Positions 32,161 to 43,242 of a DNA stretch of 64,000 nt are shown in pieces (the stretch's first letter is position 1; every line of letters begins with the position of its first letter). Both the position numbers and the translations under genes were made by a program. Source of the stretch: Takakia lepidozioides. Taxonomy: Eukaryota > Streptophyta > Takakiopsida > Takakiales > Takakiaceae. The stretch covers positions 11,348,001-11,412,000 of the forward strand of contig CM060733.1 in assembly GCA_030704615.1 (NCBI GenBank). The letters are read 5' to 3'. Below the pieces are notes generated by a model. The model did not search any database. It was not told the DNA's origin and worked only from the letters and a program-made list of their open reading frames with translations.

Positions 32161-32625
32161 TGATAGTGCATGCGGCATACATCTCAGCAGTATGGGTCGC
32201 AGAGGTCTGGTTGCTGATAGTATATAGAGATATACCGTAGTATGTGCACCATGAAGACAGATATGAATCGCAAATTACAGTGAACTCTTTGAATCAAAAC
32301 ACGCAATGAATTAATTTGTGTTTGTCTATATCGTGTACAAAATGAGTGCAGCTGCACATTGTCCAAATATCCTAAACGGCAGCCCTCTACAACCCTCACG
32401 AGCTCTTCATGTGCATTTACATGCAGCTTCTCGAAAATACAGCTAAACCCTGAGCTTAGAAGTCTGTTTTCCAAATAACACAGGTACGTGTGCTAGCTAA
32501 ATGGCGCCCACTGCTGATCATCTCTGTGCACAAAATGCGTCGATCTGAGTTGAAACTATTTACACGCGGTATATAATATACACAGGCAATATCCAAAGAG
32601 CTGCATACGGTTGTGAGGCGGCGAT

Positions 32626-32898
32626 CTAGATGGGAAGGCAGCTTGCAACACGGGGATAGACCACGGCAGCCGGGTGCCCCATGATGCGTCGCCCCTTGTG
32701 ATGTTTGAAGCACCACACAAAAGCTCCCACCGGCCATTCAATGGCTGCTGCCACGGCGAAAGCTACCACTCCCAACGTGGGGCCAACCACCCTGCAGTGG
32801 CACGGGTTGCGGTGAGTTCCACACTGGAAACAAGTTGGAATGACGGGGCAGCAAGGAGGGTTTGCAGTCGTCCCAGTCGTAGTCGCGATGGTCGTCAT
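32626..32898 (-). CDS. 90-residue cysteine-rich membrane-like protein, copy 1
   Basis: I do not recognise this family. The protein starts MTTIATTTGTTANPP and has a cysteine block (CC-x5-C-x2-C-x6-C-x-C, residues 16-35). A hydrophobic stretch of about 25 residues follows (VVGPTLGVVAFAVAAAIEWP..GAFVW, residues 37-62), then a basic segment (KHHKGRR) and a C-terminus VVYPRVASCLPI. It could be a tail-anchored or single-pass protein with a small metal-binding or disulphide-linked head. Two other copies in this window differ at only a few residues (here HH and MGH where they have HY and MAH), so the frame is under constraint or very recently duplicated. The start is the first ATG in frame, about 207 bp downstream of a TATA box. 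No intron is evident. Confidence 0.7.
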   Translation of the reverse strand: MTTIATTTGTTANPPCCPVIPTCFQCGTHRNPCHCRVVGPTLGVVAFAVAAAIEWPVGAFVWCFKHHKGRRIMGHPAAVVYPRVASCLPI

Positions 32899-33097
32899 TT
32901 GCGCTTCAAAGATACTGAAAACAGAGGAGTGCAAGAGCAAATGCTGCGAGGCAGAGACGATGTCAGAATGTGGGTCTGAAGAGACTCGAAGAGAGAAGAG
33001 TGATGGCGAGCAGCTGCAATGTCGGAAAAAACTGTAATTCTGAGAAAGAGAAGATGGAGACTGTGGCACGAGATACTGGCAGTTCGCAGGGCAGAGA

Positions 33098-33315
33098 GTT
33101 TTATATGAGTAGGGAGCCGGCACAACGCCAAGACAGAGACCGAGACAGCTGGCGGCCAGCGCTGCGAGCAAATCAGCTTGGCTTATGCGGCGCTGAAACG
33201 TGGCGCTGCATTAACATTCTGCCAAAGGAACGAAGTTTAGATCCACTAATCTGTTGAAACGTGGTGAGGCTTCAACCTTGAGGCCAGCTATGCACAGTAC
33301 CGCTCAGCACGTGGC
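33098..33315 (-). promoter_or_regulatory. Promoter of small-protein copy 1
   Basis: TATAAAAC on the minus strand at 33098-33105, inside a block (TATAAAACTCTCTGCCCTGCGAACTGC) shared with the other two copies. Upstream lie ACGTGGC at 33198-33204, ACGTGGT at 33259-33265 and CACGTGGC at 33308-33315. These match the ABA-response (ABRE/G-box) core, so stress or ABA control is a reasonable inference. Confidence 0.55.
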
Positions 33316-33319
33316 CTCT

Positions 33320-34500
33320 TGGGATGGATTACAATTGACCGGCTGACGCACAAGGTAAGGACAATCATGCATCCAGTATCGACGAGGACGTTCATCCACC
33401 CTCTCAACGTCTTCAAGCAATGAGAACGTCTTGCGTGGCAGCTGGAGCCGTAGAGTAAAGAATCGAGTAAGAGTTCTGGCGAGAGCTTGGTAGGGCTAGA
33501 CGAACTCAGCACGACCTTACTGTGTGGAACGTAGTATTTGTTGGCGACAGTTTGAGTTTGTGCGATGAATTGGTAACATAATAGCTTTGCAAGAGATACA
33601 GGCCCATCGTATTTGTTTGATCAATGTGCAGCAGTGGGAAGGAATAAAATCCCCGGAGACGAAAAAGACACAGAAATGTTCCATTTTATATCCACCGAGG
33701 TTTTATTCCGTTCTCCTGTCAACCATACCTTGCGCAGTTGCGAAGGCCCAGCTAAGGATTTAGTGATCGGCATGTGAAGATCATACACGAACTCAGGGTA
33801 AAAAGGTTCTTGATTAGATAGCCCCACGAATTGGGAAGAGCAGGACTACACCTTGTATATCAGCCTGTTGGGTTTCTGCCTAAAAGAGATTTTGAGACTT
33901 GGGCTGTGGAGAGTGTTGTCCAGGAGCGCATGGTGAACTAACTTCGGATCAGTTGCGCAATTTTCAGCTAATTAAAATGGCCAGCCTGCTCATCGCCCTC
34001 AAAGATAGAACCAGGTTTCAGAGAAGGTCCAAGTAACAGCGAGAAAACCATTGTACCCGAGCATAGTATGTACATAGGTGCGCGAAACAAGATAGATCAT
34101 TGAAAACAGTTTAAGAGGTTGTGGAACAAGTACTTGTTCAAAAAAATTGGACAGTTATAATGAAATTGAAAGAAATTGTATCTTACACAATGGTGCACTA
34201 AAAAATATGTCTACGTTAGACAGGTCTCCAATGCTAACAAGCAGCCTCACAATATGTCACTTCTCGAAATCGCCCTAAAGTTCTTAGAATGATATCCCTT
34301 CACAGAATGGGCACAGAATACCGTGCATTGGTCCAGCTCCAACTAAAATGTGCTAGCTATTTTCAAGTCCACTTGATCAAGAGGAAGTGACCGAGCTACC
34401 GAATCAAGAATTCCCTGACCCCAGGCAGCCAGTTGAAAACATGCTATATTCACACATAACTCGAGACAGAGCTCATGAGGACTCCGAATTCCTATTGACG
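33320..34500. other. No gene recognised
   Basis: Spacer between small-protein copies 1 and 2. Short minus-strand open stretches (33288-33512, 33621-33827) show no recognisable motif. Confidence 0.4.
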
Positions 34501-34516
34501 CTTGCGAGGCAGTGAT

Positions 34517-34789
34517 CTAGATGGGAAGGCAGCTTGCAACACGGGGATAGACCACAGCAGCTGGGTGAGCCATAATGCGTCGCCCCTTGTAATGTTTGAA
34601 GCACCACACAAAAGCTCCCACCGGCCATTCAATGGCGGCTGCCACAGCGAAAGCTACCACTCCCAACGTGGGGCCAACCACCCTGCAGTGGCACGGGTTG
34701 CGGTGAGTTCCACACTGGAAACAAGTTGGAATGACGGGGCAGCAAGGAGGGTTTGCAGTCGTCCCAGTCGTAGTCGCGATGGTCGTCAT
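34517..34789 (-). CDS. 90-residue cysteine-rich membrane-like protein, copy 2
   Basis: Same length and layout as the copy at 32626: cysteine head, hydrophobic middle and conserved C-terminus ending SCLPI-stop. It is in the same orientation, about 1.9 kb upstream of copy 1 on the minus strand. It reads KHYKGRR and MAHPAAVV like copy 3. DNA identity extends through the 5' leader and TATA block but breaks off a few bases after the stop codon (near 34500), whereas copies 1 and 3 also share their 3' flanks. I infer that copy 2 arose by a separate, shorter duplication. Function unknown. Confidence 0.7.
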   Translation of the reverse strand: MTTIATTTGTTANPPCCPVIPTCFQCGTHRNPCHCRVVGPTLGVVAFAVAAAIEWPVGAFVWCFKHYKGRRIMAHPAAVVYPRVASCLPI

Positions 34790-34998
34790 TTGCGCTTCAA
34801 AGATACTGAAAACAGAGCAGTGCAAGAGCAAATGCTGCGAGGCAGAGACGATGTCAGAACGTGGGTCTGAAGAGACTCAAAGAGAGAAGAGTGAAGAGTG
34901 ATGGCGAGCAGCTGCAATGTCGGATAACTGTGGCTCTGAGAAACAGAAGATGGAGACTGTGGCACGAGATGAGTTACTGGCACGTCGCAGGGCAGAGA

Positions 34999-35142
34999 GT
35001 TTTATACGAGCAGAGACCACAACGCCAAGACACACACCGAGACAGCTGGCGGCCATCGCTGCGAGCACACCACAACGTGGCGCCAATATATTATTCAGAT
35101 AAAGTAATAAATTTAACTAAATCAAATTTTTTGCAACGTGGC
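34999..35142 (-). promoter_or_regulatory. Promoter of small-protein copy 2
   Basis: TATAAAAC on the minus strand at 34999-35006 in the shared block, with ACGTGGC boxes at 35075-35081 and 35136-35142. The nearer box is about 70 bp from the TATA box, against about 93 bp in copy 1. Confidence 0.55.
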
Positions 35143-35238
35143 GGGTATCGACCACAGAACCACAGGCAGGTGACCTATTTTCACTGGTTGGTGCTGAGTG
35201 CGTGGAGTTACCTTTATGCGGGTTATACCTGAGCTTGG

Positions 35239-35862
35239 CTAGTAGCCATGATCGGGGCAGGGTGGCAGGGGAGCACCACAGAGGTTGGGATTGCCGTCGA
35301 ACGATGCTGTTTGGAGGTTGGTGATGCAAAGGGGAATCACGCCACTGAAGTTGTTGTTGAATAAGAGGAGCGCTTGGAGGTTGTTGATCAGGCAGATCTG
35401 CCAGGGAAGGGGGCCGCTGAATCCATTGTTGCTCAGGTCCAGATACTGCACTGCCTGCGACCATCCGAACACTGTGGTCCCTGAGAGAGGGCCGGCCACA
35501 GCTGCGTTACTTAAGGTGAGAGACTGGAGGTGATTTAGATTTGCCCAGGTTGCGGGAATGTCGACCCCATCAAATCCCACGTACGCGAAGTTGAGTGTTT
35601 CGAGATACCCGAGGTTTCCTAGCGATGCTGCGAACACGCCATTGAAGGTCTTGTCTCGATAGAGAAGTGCAGTATTTCCAGAGTGTGAATCGTGAAACCG
35701 ACCGCTCAAGACCAGGGAAATGACACGTCCATTGTTGTTGCAAGTTACACTTGACGTTCCTTGCTCTGTCCACTGGCAGCAGTCGGGGCTGCTGTTGCTC
35801 CACGATGCCAGAAGGTTGAATGGGTCCACCAACTCTGCCAGTAGACATCCAATTCGAATCAC
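35239..35862 (-). CDS. Leucine-rich repeat protein exon (short LRR receptor-like or PGIP-like)
   Basis: The frame has an LRR N-terminal cap with paired cysteines (NLLASWSNSSPDCCQW and SSVTCNNNGRV, about residues 17-45). Four to five plant-type LRRs follow: LGNLGYLETLNFAYVGFDG, LNHLQSLTLSNAAVAGPL, VQYLDLSNNGFSGPLPWQI and LQALLLFNNNFSGVIPLCI. It ends NPNLCGAPLPPCPDHGY-stop. There is no in-frame ATG at the 5' end and no signal peptide, so a first exon upstream (towards 36 kb) is expected, or the gene is 5'-truncated. No transmembrane helix or kinase follows, so the product would be a short secreted LRR protein. No stop interrupts it. Confidence 0.65.
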   Translation of the reverse strand: MIRIGCLLAELVDPFNLLASWSNSSPDCCQWTEQGTSSVTCNNNGRVISLVLSGRFHDSHSGNTALLYRDKTFNGVFAASLGNLGYLETLNFAYVGFDGVDIPATWANLNHLQSLTLSNAAVAGPLSGTTVFGWSQAVQYLDLSNNGFSGPLPWQICLINNLQALLLFNNNFSGVIPLCITNLQTASFDGNPNLCGAPLPPCPDHGY

Positions 35863-35889
35863 TTTGTCAGGCCGGTTTTGATCCTACTC

Positions 35890-36500
35890 AACTGCAGACT
35901 GCAATAGCTCGATCATATAATTAGACAGAGGAAACGACTATATATCGAATCATTACGCAACTTAGGAATCACGGCCTCACATAGTACTAAGCATTTACGA
36001 CGATGTAAGGGAGAGACCACGCATTGGTGCCAAAAACGAGTAAGATCCTCAGATACCTCCACTAGATAGAACCTACATGAAGCACATAATCCTCCCCCAC
36101 TCAAATGCTTAACTTGAATGTACCTGATTGGATAAGACCCATAGGTGAATCTTACACATGTAAAATATGGATGGATGGATGGATGAATATGATGAATTAC
36201 GATGGATGAGTGAATGATTGGATGAGTGAATGTGCTCGAGTTTAGGGTTGTTAAGGTCGCAGTGTTGCAGGGGCTACGACTTAGTGTTTTTTGGGGTCTG
36301 CGTGTTCTTAGAGCCAAAGCAAGGTAGATGGTCTTGTTGATCTGCAGGATATGCATAGCTTGGGTGGATAACCGCAATCGCAAGGTGTGGCTTTTCGTTA
36401 GTACGATGTGAAGAAGTTTGTCCATCTTACAAATGTGGGCTCTTGGCTCCTTAGTACCATGATTTGGCATTCTTCATGATGTTTACAAGGTTCTTGGGAG
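35890..36500. other. No gene recognised; short GGAT-type simple repeat
   Basis: Around 36168-36235 there is a (ATGG/GGAT)n-like simple repeat (atggatggatggatggatgaa..). No exon supplying a signal peptide for the LRR gene is obvious. Confidence 0.4.
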
Positions 36501-38090
36501 AGTCGGTTTGGTTTAGCAGGCCGTGTTTCAATCTCTGCCCGCTCAGCTGCACCGTGGTGGTTCTCACAGACCAATCCGACATTACCTGACTACATACACA
36601 AGCAGAGGTGGTCAGTCAAATCCTCGATGGATCATGTCACAAGGTCGAGGACAATGTGGTGAGGGCATCTTCTTCTTCGACCTATTTCAGCCTGTTTTGC
36701 CCTCTCATCAGACTCAACCCTGAATTTGCAGCACGGAGCAGAGTTGGCGTGAGTTTTTTAAAGATCCTTCACGATGGTGGGACAACCGCAATCGCAAGGT
36801 GAGACTTTTTCTTAATGTACGATTGGGGCGTTTGCTAGAACACGGTTGGGGTGTTTGCTAGAACAAATGTAGGCTGTCATTGTCAGTTGCTAGCAGCAAG
36901 GCAAGGATGTATGCATGATTTGTGCAGAACATGGATAGCTTAAGGAGCAGGGGTAGAGTTTGGGTCCAGATTCATCCAAGAGTGCCGGATTTCAAGCTTA
37001 AGATTACCTATGATACCCTGTGGATCCATTGCTGCAAAAAACCTGCATGGGTAGATGGTCAACTGGAAGCCGCAGCAGCAGCGACACAATTTGATAAAAT
37101 CAGGCACTGCTAATGAAGGTACCTTCTTCAACACATTTCACCCTGGTTTTCCCTCTTATCAAAATCGGCCCTAAAACTCCATGTTGGGTTCTGCAAGTTA
37201 GCTGGTTGAGTGAATATTTGACAGTTTGGAGTGACTTTGACATGATACTGCCAACGTGAAAATAGGAAAGTATCCAAAAACATGGATGAGGTGTAGCTGT
37301 GGAATGAATACTTTTCTGATCCCAGTCAATGGTGGGACAACCACTTGGCAGAAAGGTGAATGCATGTTAGATTACAGAGAGGAGCAGGCGCAATTCAGCA
37401 TAGGAACTAGTGTGATAAGCTGAGTTGGGTGTTTCCTAGAACAAATATAGGTTGTCATTATCAGCTGCAAGGCAAGGATGTATGCATGATTTGTGCAGAG
37501 GCAGTGATAGCTGAAGGGGCAGGGATAGAGTTTGGGTCCAGACATCCAAGAGGGCCAGATTTCAAGCACAATATTACCTATAATTCCATGTGCATCAATA
37601 GCTACAAGAAACCTGCATGGGTAGATGGTCAACTAAAGGCAGGTGCTGCAGCGGCACAGTTGATAAAATCAAGCACCTCAACCATGACCACAGCTTCTGA
37701 AAGAGGATCAAGAGAGGGAGTCCACAATGCCTCTTCTGGCACTTCTAGGCACATGAAGATGCTTTGTTCAGAGGCAGGCAGACTGAAAGAGGCTCTACAG
37801 ACTTTAAACCAAGGAGGCATTTCAGCAGATTCAGATACGTATGTATCTCTCTTGCTTAAGTGCATCAAGATGAAAGGTCTTAGATCAAATGATGGGGAAA
37901 GGGGTGAAGCCCAACCACATCACGTTTTTTTGCATTTGCAATACATGTGCAAGCCTGGCCGCCCTGGAAAAGGGCAAAGAGGTGCATGGTTGCATCGCGA
38001 AAGCTGGAATTGTACCAGATGTCATTCTGAACAATACCCTCATGGACATGTATGCCAGTAACTGTTGTTTGGATAATTAGCATTGTTTTT
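36500..38090 (+). pseudogene. PPR 5' leader and partial repeats, decayed
   Basis: This block is collinear with 2330-3900. It shares 'caatgtggtgagggca.cttcttcttcgacctatttcagcctgtttt' (36651 and 2355), 'gaaggtaccttcttcaacacatttcaccctg' (37115 and 2844), and the leader exon read as PRVPDFKLKITYDTLWI (36980) and again near 37550. It then shares SREGVHNASSG (37710) and the ISADSDTYVSLL segment (37820). After ..KCIKMKGL it jumps directly to MMGKGVKPNHITFFCICNTC, so a whole repeat and a half is deleted. It ends at LMDMYASN near 38075. A remnant. Confidence 0.75.
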
Positions 38091-38126
38091 CTGATTGGTT
38101 CCTGTAGCAAGAAATACATATAGTCT

Positions 38127-40990
38127 TCACTTGGCACCAGCTTCATGATGTAGGCTTACTAGAAGATGAATCAAATGCAATTTTTCATCTTCAACGAAGG
38201 TGTGAACCGTGTTTCCAACTTCAATGCAGCAGCGACCTGGATGATTTTTGACACTTCTGACCTTCACCATTTTTCTTACTGCTGCAGCGTTGTCCCAGTT
38301 GTCAGCTGCACTAGAGATGTTTGATAGCAACACACATGTTGCAGCATCCTATTGATCCCATTTGAGGATAGACTTTGCAGCACGTTCTGCCACCTCCACA
38401 TTGCCATGACTTCTGCACGCAGCAACCAAGGCTCTCAACACCACAACATCTGATTTGATTAAAGGATTCGAAGAAGTGTTTGCCTTCATCCACTAAGCCA
38501 ACATGGCTACATGCAGAGAGAACAGACGTGAAGGGAGATGTGAAGGTGATATTGTCCGGCTTCAAGCCTTCCTTTTGTATTCCAGCTTCAAATGAGCTTC
38601 AAATAGTTGCAGGGCCTCCCCTGATGGGCAAATTCAGTGATCTTGCACTACAGGACACCACATCTTGTTGATGGTATTGTCAAACAATTCCTCTGCGTCC
38701 TCCATCCTCCCGCATTAGCATACATGTCCATGAGGGTAGTGTTAAGAATGACATCTGGAACAATTCCAGCTACCATGATGTCAGTATGAACCTCTTTGCC
38801 CTTTCTCAGGGCTGCCAGGCCGGCACAAGCCTTGAGAATGCAAACAAATGTGCCCTGGTCAGGTGTCACCCTATCCCACACCATCTGCGCATAGTTATCC
38901 AAGGCATTCCTACAGCACCCATGCTGGGCATATCCTGCGATCATTACACTCCAGGGCACCACATCTCGTTCAGCCATATTGTCAAACGCATCCTCCATGC
39001 TCCTGCATTTGGTGTACATGTGCACGAGCGTATTGTTCAGAATGACATCTGGTACGATTCGAGCTTCCATGATGTCACTATGACCTTTTTCAGGGCTATC
39101 AAGCCCGCACACACATTACAAGTACAAACAAACGTGACCTGGTTGGGCTTCATGGATCACCCCTTCCCGCATCATTTGCTCATAGTTCTCCAAGGCATTT
39201 CTACCACACCCATGCTGGCATATCCTGTGATCATCACATTCCAGGTCACTACATTCTGTTGAGCCATACTGTCAAACACTCCCTTTGCATCCTCCATGCT
39301 CCAGCATTTGGCATACATGTCCACGAGCGAATTGTTCAGAATGATATCTGGTACAATTCCAGCTTTCATGATGTCAGTATGGACTTCTTTGCCTTTCTCC
39401 AGCGCTCCAAGGCCTGCACACGCATTGCAAAATCACCCATGCTGACATATCCTGCAATCATTGCACTCCAGGAGACCACATCTCGTTCAGCCATTTTGTC
39501 AAATACTCCCTTTGTATCCTCCATGCTCCCACATTTGGCATACATGTCCACGAGCGTATTGTTCAGAATGATATCTGGTACAATCCCAGCTTTCATGATG
39601 TCAGGATGGACCTCTTTTCCTTTTCCAGGGCTGCCCGCACATGCATTGCAAACACAATTGAACGCGACCCGATCCAGCTTCACCCCTTCCCCCATCATTT
39701 GCTCATAGGTCTCCAATGCATTCCCACAACACCCATGCTGGCCATACCCTGCGATCATTGCACTCCAAGACACCACATTTCGTTCAGCCATATGGTCAAA
39801 CACTTCCTTTGCATCCTCCACGCTCCCGCATTTGGCACACGTCCACAAGGGTATTGTTCAGAATGACATCTGGTACCATTCCAGTTTTTATAATGTCAGT
39901 ATGGACCGCTCTTTTCCAGGGCTGCCAGGCCTGCACATGCATTGCAAACACAAACAAATGTGACCTGGTTGGGCTTCACCCCTTCCCGCATCATTTGCTC
40001 ATAGGTCTCCAAGGCATTTCTACCACACCCGTTCTGGGCCTATCCTGTGATCACTGCATTCCAGGTCACCACACTTCGTCCAGCCATATTGTCAAACACT
40101 TCCTTTGCATCCTCTATGCTCCCACATTTGGCATACATGTCCACGAGGGTATTGTTCAGAATGACGTCTGGTACAATTCCAGCTTCCATGATGCCAGTAT
40201 GGACCTCTTTGCCCTTTTCTGGGGCTGCCAGGCTCGCACACGCATGGCAAATGCAAGTAAATGTGACCTGGTTGGGCTTCACCCCTTCTTGCATCATTTG
40301 CTCGTAGGTCTCTAAAGCCTCCATCCCACACCAATGTTGGGCATATCCTGCAATCATTGCACTCCACGACACCATATCTCGTTCGGGCACATTATTGAAC
40401 ACTTCCCTTGCATCGTCCATGCTCCACATTTAGCATACATGTCCATGAGGGTATTGTTCAGAATCATATTAGGTGCAACTGCACTTTTCAAGATATCAGC
40501 ATGGACCTCTTTGCAGGGCTACCAGGTTCGCACACGCCTTGCAAATGCAAACAAATGTCACCTGGTTGGGCTTCACCCCTTCCAGCGTCATTTGATCATA
40601 AGCCTCCAAGGCATTCTTACCACACCCATGCTTGGTAAAGCCTGCCATCATTATCTTATAAGTGATTAAACCTCATTCAGGCATTTTGTTGAACATTTGG
40701 TGTGCATGTACGATGCTCCCACATTTGACATACATGTCAACAACAGTGTTGTGTAGAAACGCATTTGGCTTAAATCCACTGGGATAATGTGAGCATGCAC
40801 CTGCTTCCCTGCTGCCAGGCCTTTCACCTTGATGCACTTCCGCAAGAGACAGACATAAGTATCTGAATCTGCTGAAATGGTTCCTTGGTTCAAATTTGCA
40901 GAGCCTCTTTTATTTGTCCTGCCTCACATAGTGTTCTCACGTGCCCAGACCCAGAAGAGATCATCTGTACTCCCTCTCTTGGCAGCAGAC
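38127..40990 (-). pseudogene. PLS-PPR gene, decayed, convergent with the preceding copy
   Basis: The minus-strand order is as follows. A start region is near 40980-40750 (REGV.., GHVRTLCEAGQIKEAL, ISADSDTYVCLLRKC, GKQVHAHII). About six L/S repeats lie between 40430 and 38650 (GVKPNQVTFTCICHACASL, EVHTGIMEAGIVPDVILNNT, LVDMYAKCGSIEDAKEVFDN, ERDVVSWSAMIAGYAQH). An E1-like SVLSACSHVGLVDEG is near 38500, and an E/E+ end (AVRKMVKVRSVK, HPGRCCIEVGNTVHTFV) near 38300-38180. Every repeat carries at least one frameshift. No DYW domain is found before it meets the plus-strand copy at about 38.1 kb, tail to tail. Confidence 0.8.
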
Positions 40991-42590
40991 ACAGGACTTA
41001 CCAAAGGCTGAGCAAGCACGTGGGTCAGAGGTTAAGAACTTCAGCCGCCCGAACTAAAATCACAAAATTTGTAGTGACAAACCCATTAGGCTACCTCGGA
41101 GATGGCCTACTCGGGTTATGGCGCATGCGACAGAATTGCCCCCACGAGCTATTGGGTGGGAAGCCAACTTCTCTCTTCTCTCATCGAGCTTGCAATGAGA
41201 TGCTGTGTAATAAGAGATCCTGGCGGTTCCTTGGATTCCCCCCATGCTAGAGGGAATATGCAACTCGAGCTCATAATTCGTTTCAAATGAGCTCCACATC
41301 GGCTGCAAATTGCTCTACACACCTATACTATTGAGCTCTCTCTCTCTCTACGCGGAATTGGCATGTGTGCCACTTCAAACCGAGGCCATCTTCCGGCTTA
41401 CAATCTTTCTCACAATGTTACAAGCCCTTCCACCCATAGGGCGGACAGCCCGGGCCCTCAAAACATCAGGCTCAAAACCGCTTTCGAGACCTCCTCGTAT
41501 GCTCGTGTCCAACATTTTTGAGCGCAATGGACTCCGTTGCTTCCCTACTGCCACAACAGAGAGGGGATGGAAAATGCGTCCAAACGATCGCAATAGATGC
41601 AACGGACGAGACGTCAAGGAACTTCACGGAAACTGGAAACCAGCCAATTGTACAACAAAACTGCAGTTCTGGAGGTCTTACGAGGATCAGAAGTGCTTAT
41701 CGACTCACCTGCAAGATGAGGCGTTGACTGTTACACAATCCCTTGAGCAGTAGTTGTTTTTGGGCTGCATGTGGTTGGGCCCACTCTCTTCCTCGATTCA
41801 TGCCTCCTCTTGTCCCATAAGCTCTTTGAGTTTTCCGTGGACGTTGTAAAGTATCATTTCATCTCTTCTCTCCGGATTGTTTGTTCTGTCTCTGGGATCC
41901 TCACGTCCTCACTCACAACCTTCTTATTAATTTAATCCCTAAACGCCTAAGCCCCTAAGCTTTTCTTACAATTTCTTTTTGTTTTCTGGGTGCTGTAAAT
42001 ACACCCAGCAGCACGGAGTCCCTTCGTGTCTCCCAATTCTGAGAGCACCTCTGCTGGGCCCTGCTCCTATGCAGCTACACTAAAAACTCATGGAATTTTC
42101 TTGAGATGGTTTCGTAGTGAAATTGTGCATTATGATAAAGATATCTGAACTTTCAGGCTAGGGACGGCTCAAATTTGGCCCCGGCCCCGGATAACTAACT
42201 CCCTTAGTAGAACCCAGATTCGTGTACCTGGAATTTCAGTAATCAGTCATCGAGGATAAGTTTACTAGAACAAACCAAATCCCCCATCCTCTTGTTCTCA
42301 CTCATTTCCTTCCTTCCTGCACACAATGCCCTCATTCCAATCGTCTATCTTTTCAAACACTTCGTCCTCACATTCGATTCGAGACGGTAGACAACGCAGT
42401 TCGAAAAACAAACGGCTACTTTTCAAATGTCGTGACACATGTTGGCATGAACGTTCGGCATCGCTCGTAACCAATGAGAGCAGGGCACCGACCTTAGCAA
42501 TCCTGTTTGTCTGTAAAGCCCACTCTCGCCACGCTGCAGGCTATGGGTGGTCGGATACTTGTTTCTTGATAGTCTGCGGCTAGAAAATCG
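40991..42590. other. No gene recognised
   Basis: Upstream flank of the decayed minus-strand PPR. A plus-strand frame at 41310-41753 is open for 147 codons from a non-ATG-like context but shows no motif. I treat it as chance. A short CT run is at about 41336-41350. Confidence 0.4.
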
Positions 42591-42597
42591 AGACGGC

Positions 42598-42763
42598 GCC
42601 ACGTTGCAGGCCATTAATGGATGTAAACTATCTTTCTCCGAACAGAATGTTGAGACAAAGCCACGTTGCAACACAGTATAGGCCAAGCCGGTGTTCTCGC
42701 AGCGATGACTGCCAGCTGTCTCGGTCTCTGTCCTGGCGTTGTGGCTCCCTTCTCGTATAAAAC
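42598..42763 (+). promoter_or_regulatory. Promoter of small-protein copy 3
   Basis: TATAAAAC at 42756-42763 within the shared TATAAAACTCTCTGCCCTGCGAACTGC block. GCCACGT (the reverse of ACGTGGC) lies at 42598-42604 and 42660-42666, the nearer about 95 bp from the TATA box as in copy 1. Confidence 0.55.
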
Positions 42764-42969
42764 TCTCTGCCCTGCGAACTGCTAGTAATTAATCTCGTGC
42801 CAGTCTCCATCTTCTCTTTTCTGAGTCAAAGTTTTCCGACATTGCAGCTGCTCGCCATCACTCTTCTCTCTTCTCTCTTCGAGTCTCTTCAGACCCACAT
42901 TCTGACATCGTCTCTGCCTCGCAGCATTCGCTCTTGCACGGCTCTGTTTTCAGTATCTTTGAAGCGCAA

Positions 42970-43242
42970 ATGACGACCATCGCGACCACGACTGGGACGA
43001 CTGCAAACCCTCCTTGCTGCCCCGTGATTCCAACTTGTTTCCAGTGTGGAACTCACCGCAACCCGTGCCACTGCAGGGTGGTCGGCCCCACGTTGGGAGT
43101 GGTAGCTTTCGCTGTGGCAGCAGCCATTGAATGGCCGGTGGGAGCTTTTGTGTGGTGCTTCAAACATTACAAGGGGCGACGCATCATGGCGCACCCGGCT
43201 GCTGTGGTTTATCCCCGTGTTGCAAGCTGCCTTCCCATCTAG
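42970..43242 (+). CDS. 90-residue cysteine-rich membrane-like protein, copy 3
   Basis: Identical layout to copies 1 and 2, on the opposite strand about 8-10 kb away. The start is the first in-frame ATG, about 214 bp after the TATA box; the stop is TAG at 43240. Homology with copy 1 extends from upstream of the promoter to well past the stop, to about 43810 on this side and 32090 on the other. Copies 1 and 3 are therefore an inverted duplication of about 1.2 kb. The eight cysteines (residues 16, 17, 23, 26, 33, 35, 63, 87) are kept in all three copies. Function unknown. Confidence 0.7.
   Translation: MTTIATTTGTTANPPCCPVIPTCFQCGTHRNPCHCRVVGPTLGVVAFAVAAAIEWPVGAFVWCFKHYKGRRIMAHPAAVVYPRVASCLPI

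Noticed and set aside
41310-41753. 147-codon plus-strand open frame upstream of the minus-strand PPR
   Set aside because: No motif, no homologous copy near the other PPR genes, and odd composition; most likely chance.
42326-42583. Independent gene upstream of small-protein copy 3
   Set aside because: An 85-codon frame with no motif and no counterpart upstream of copies 1 or 2.
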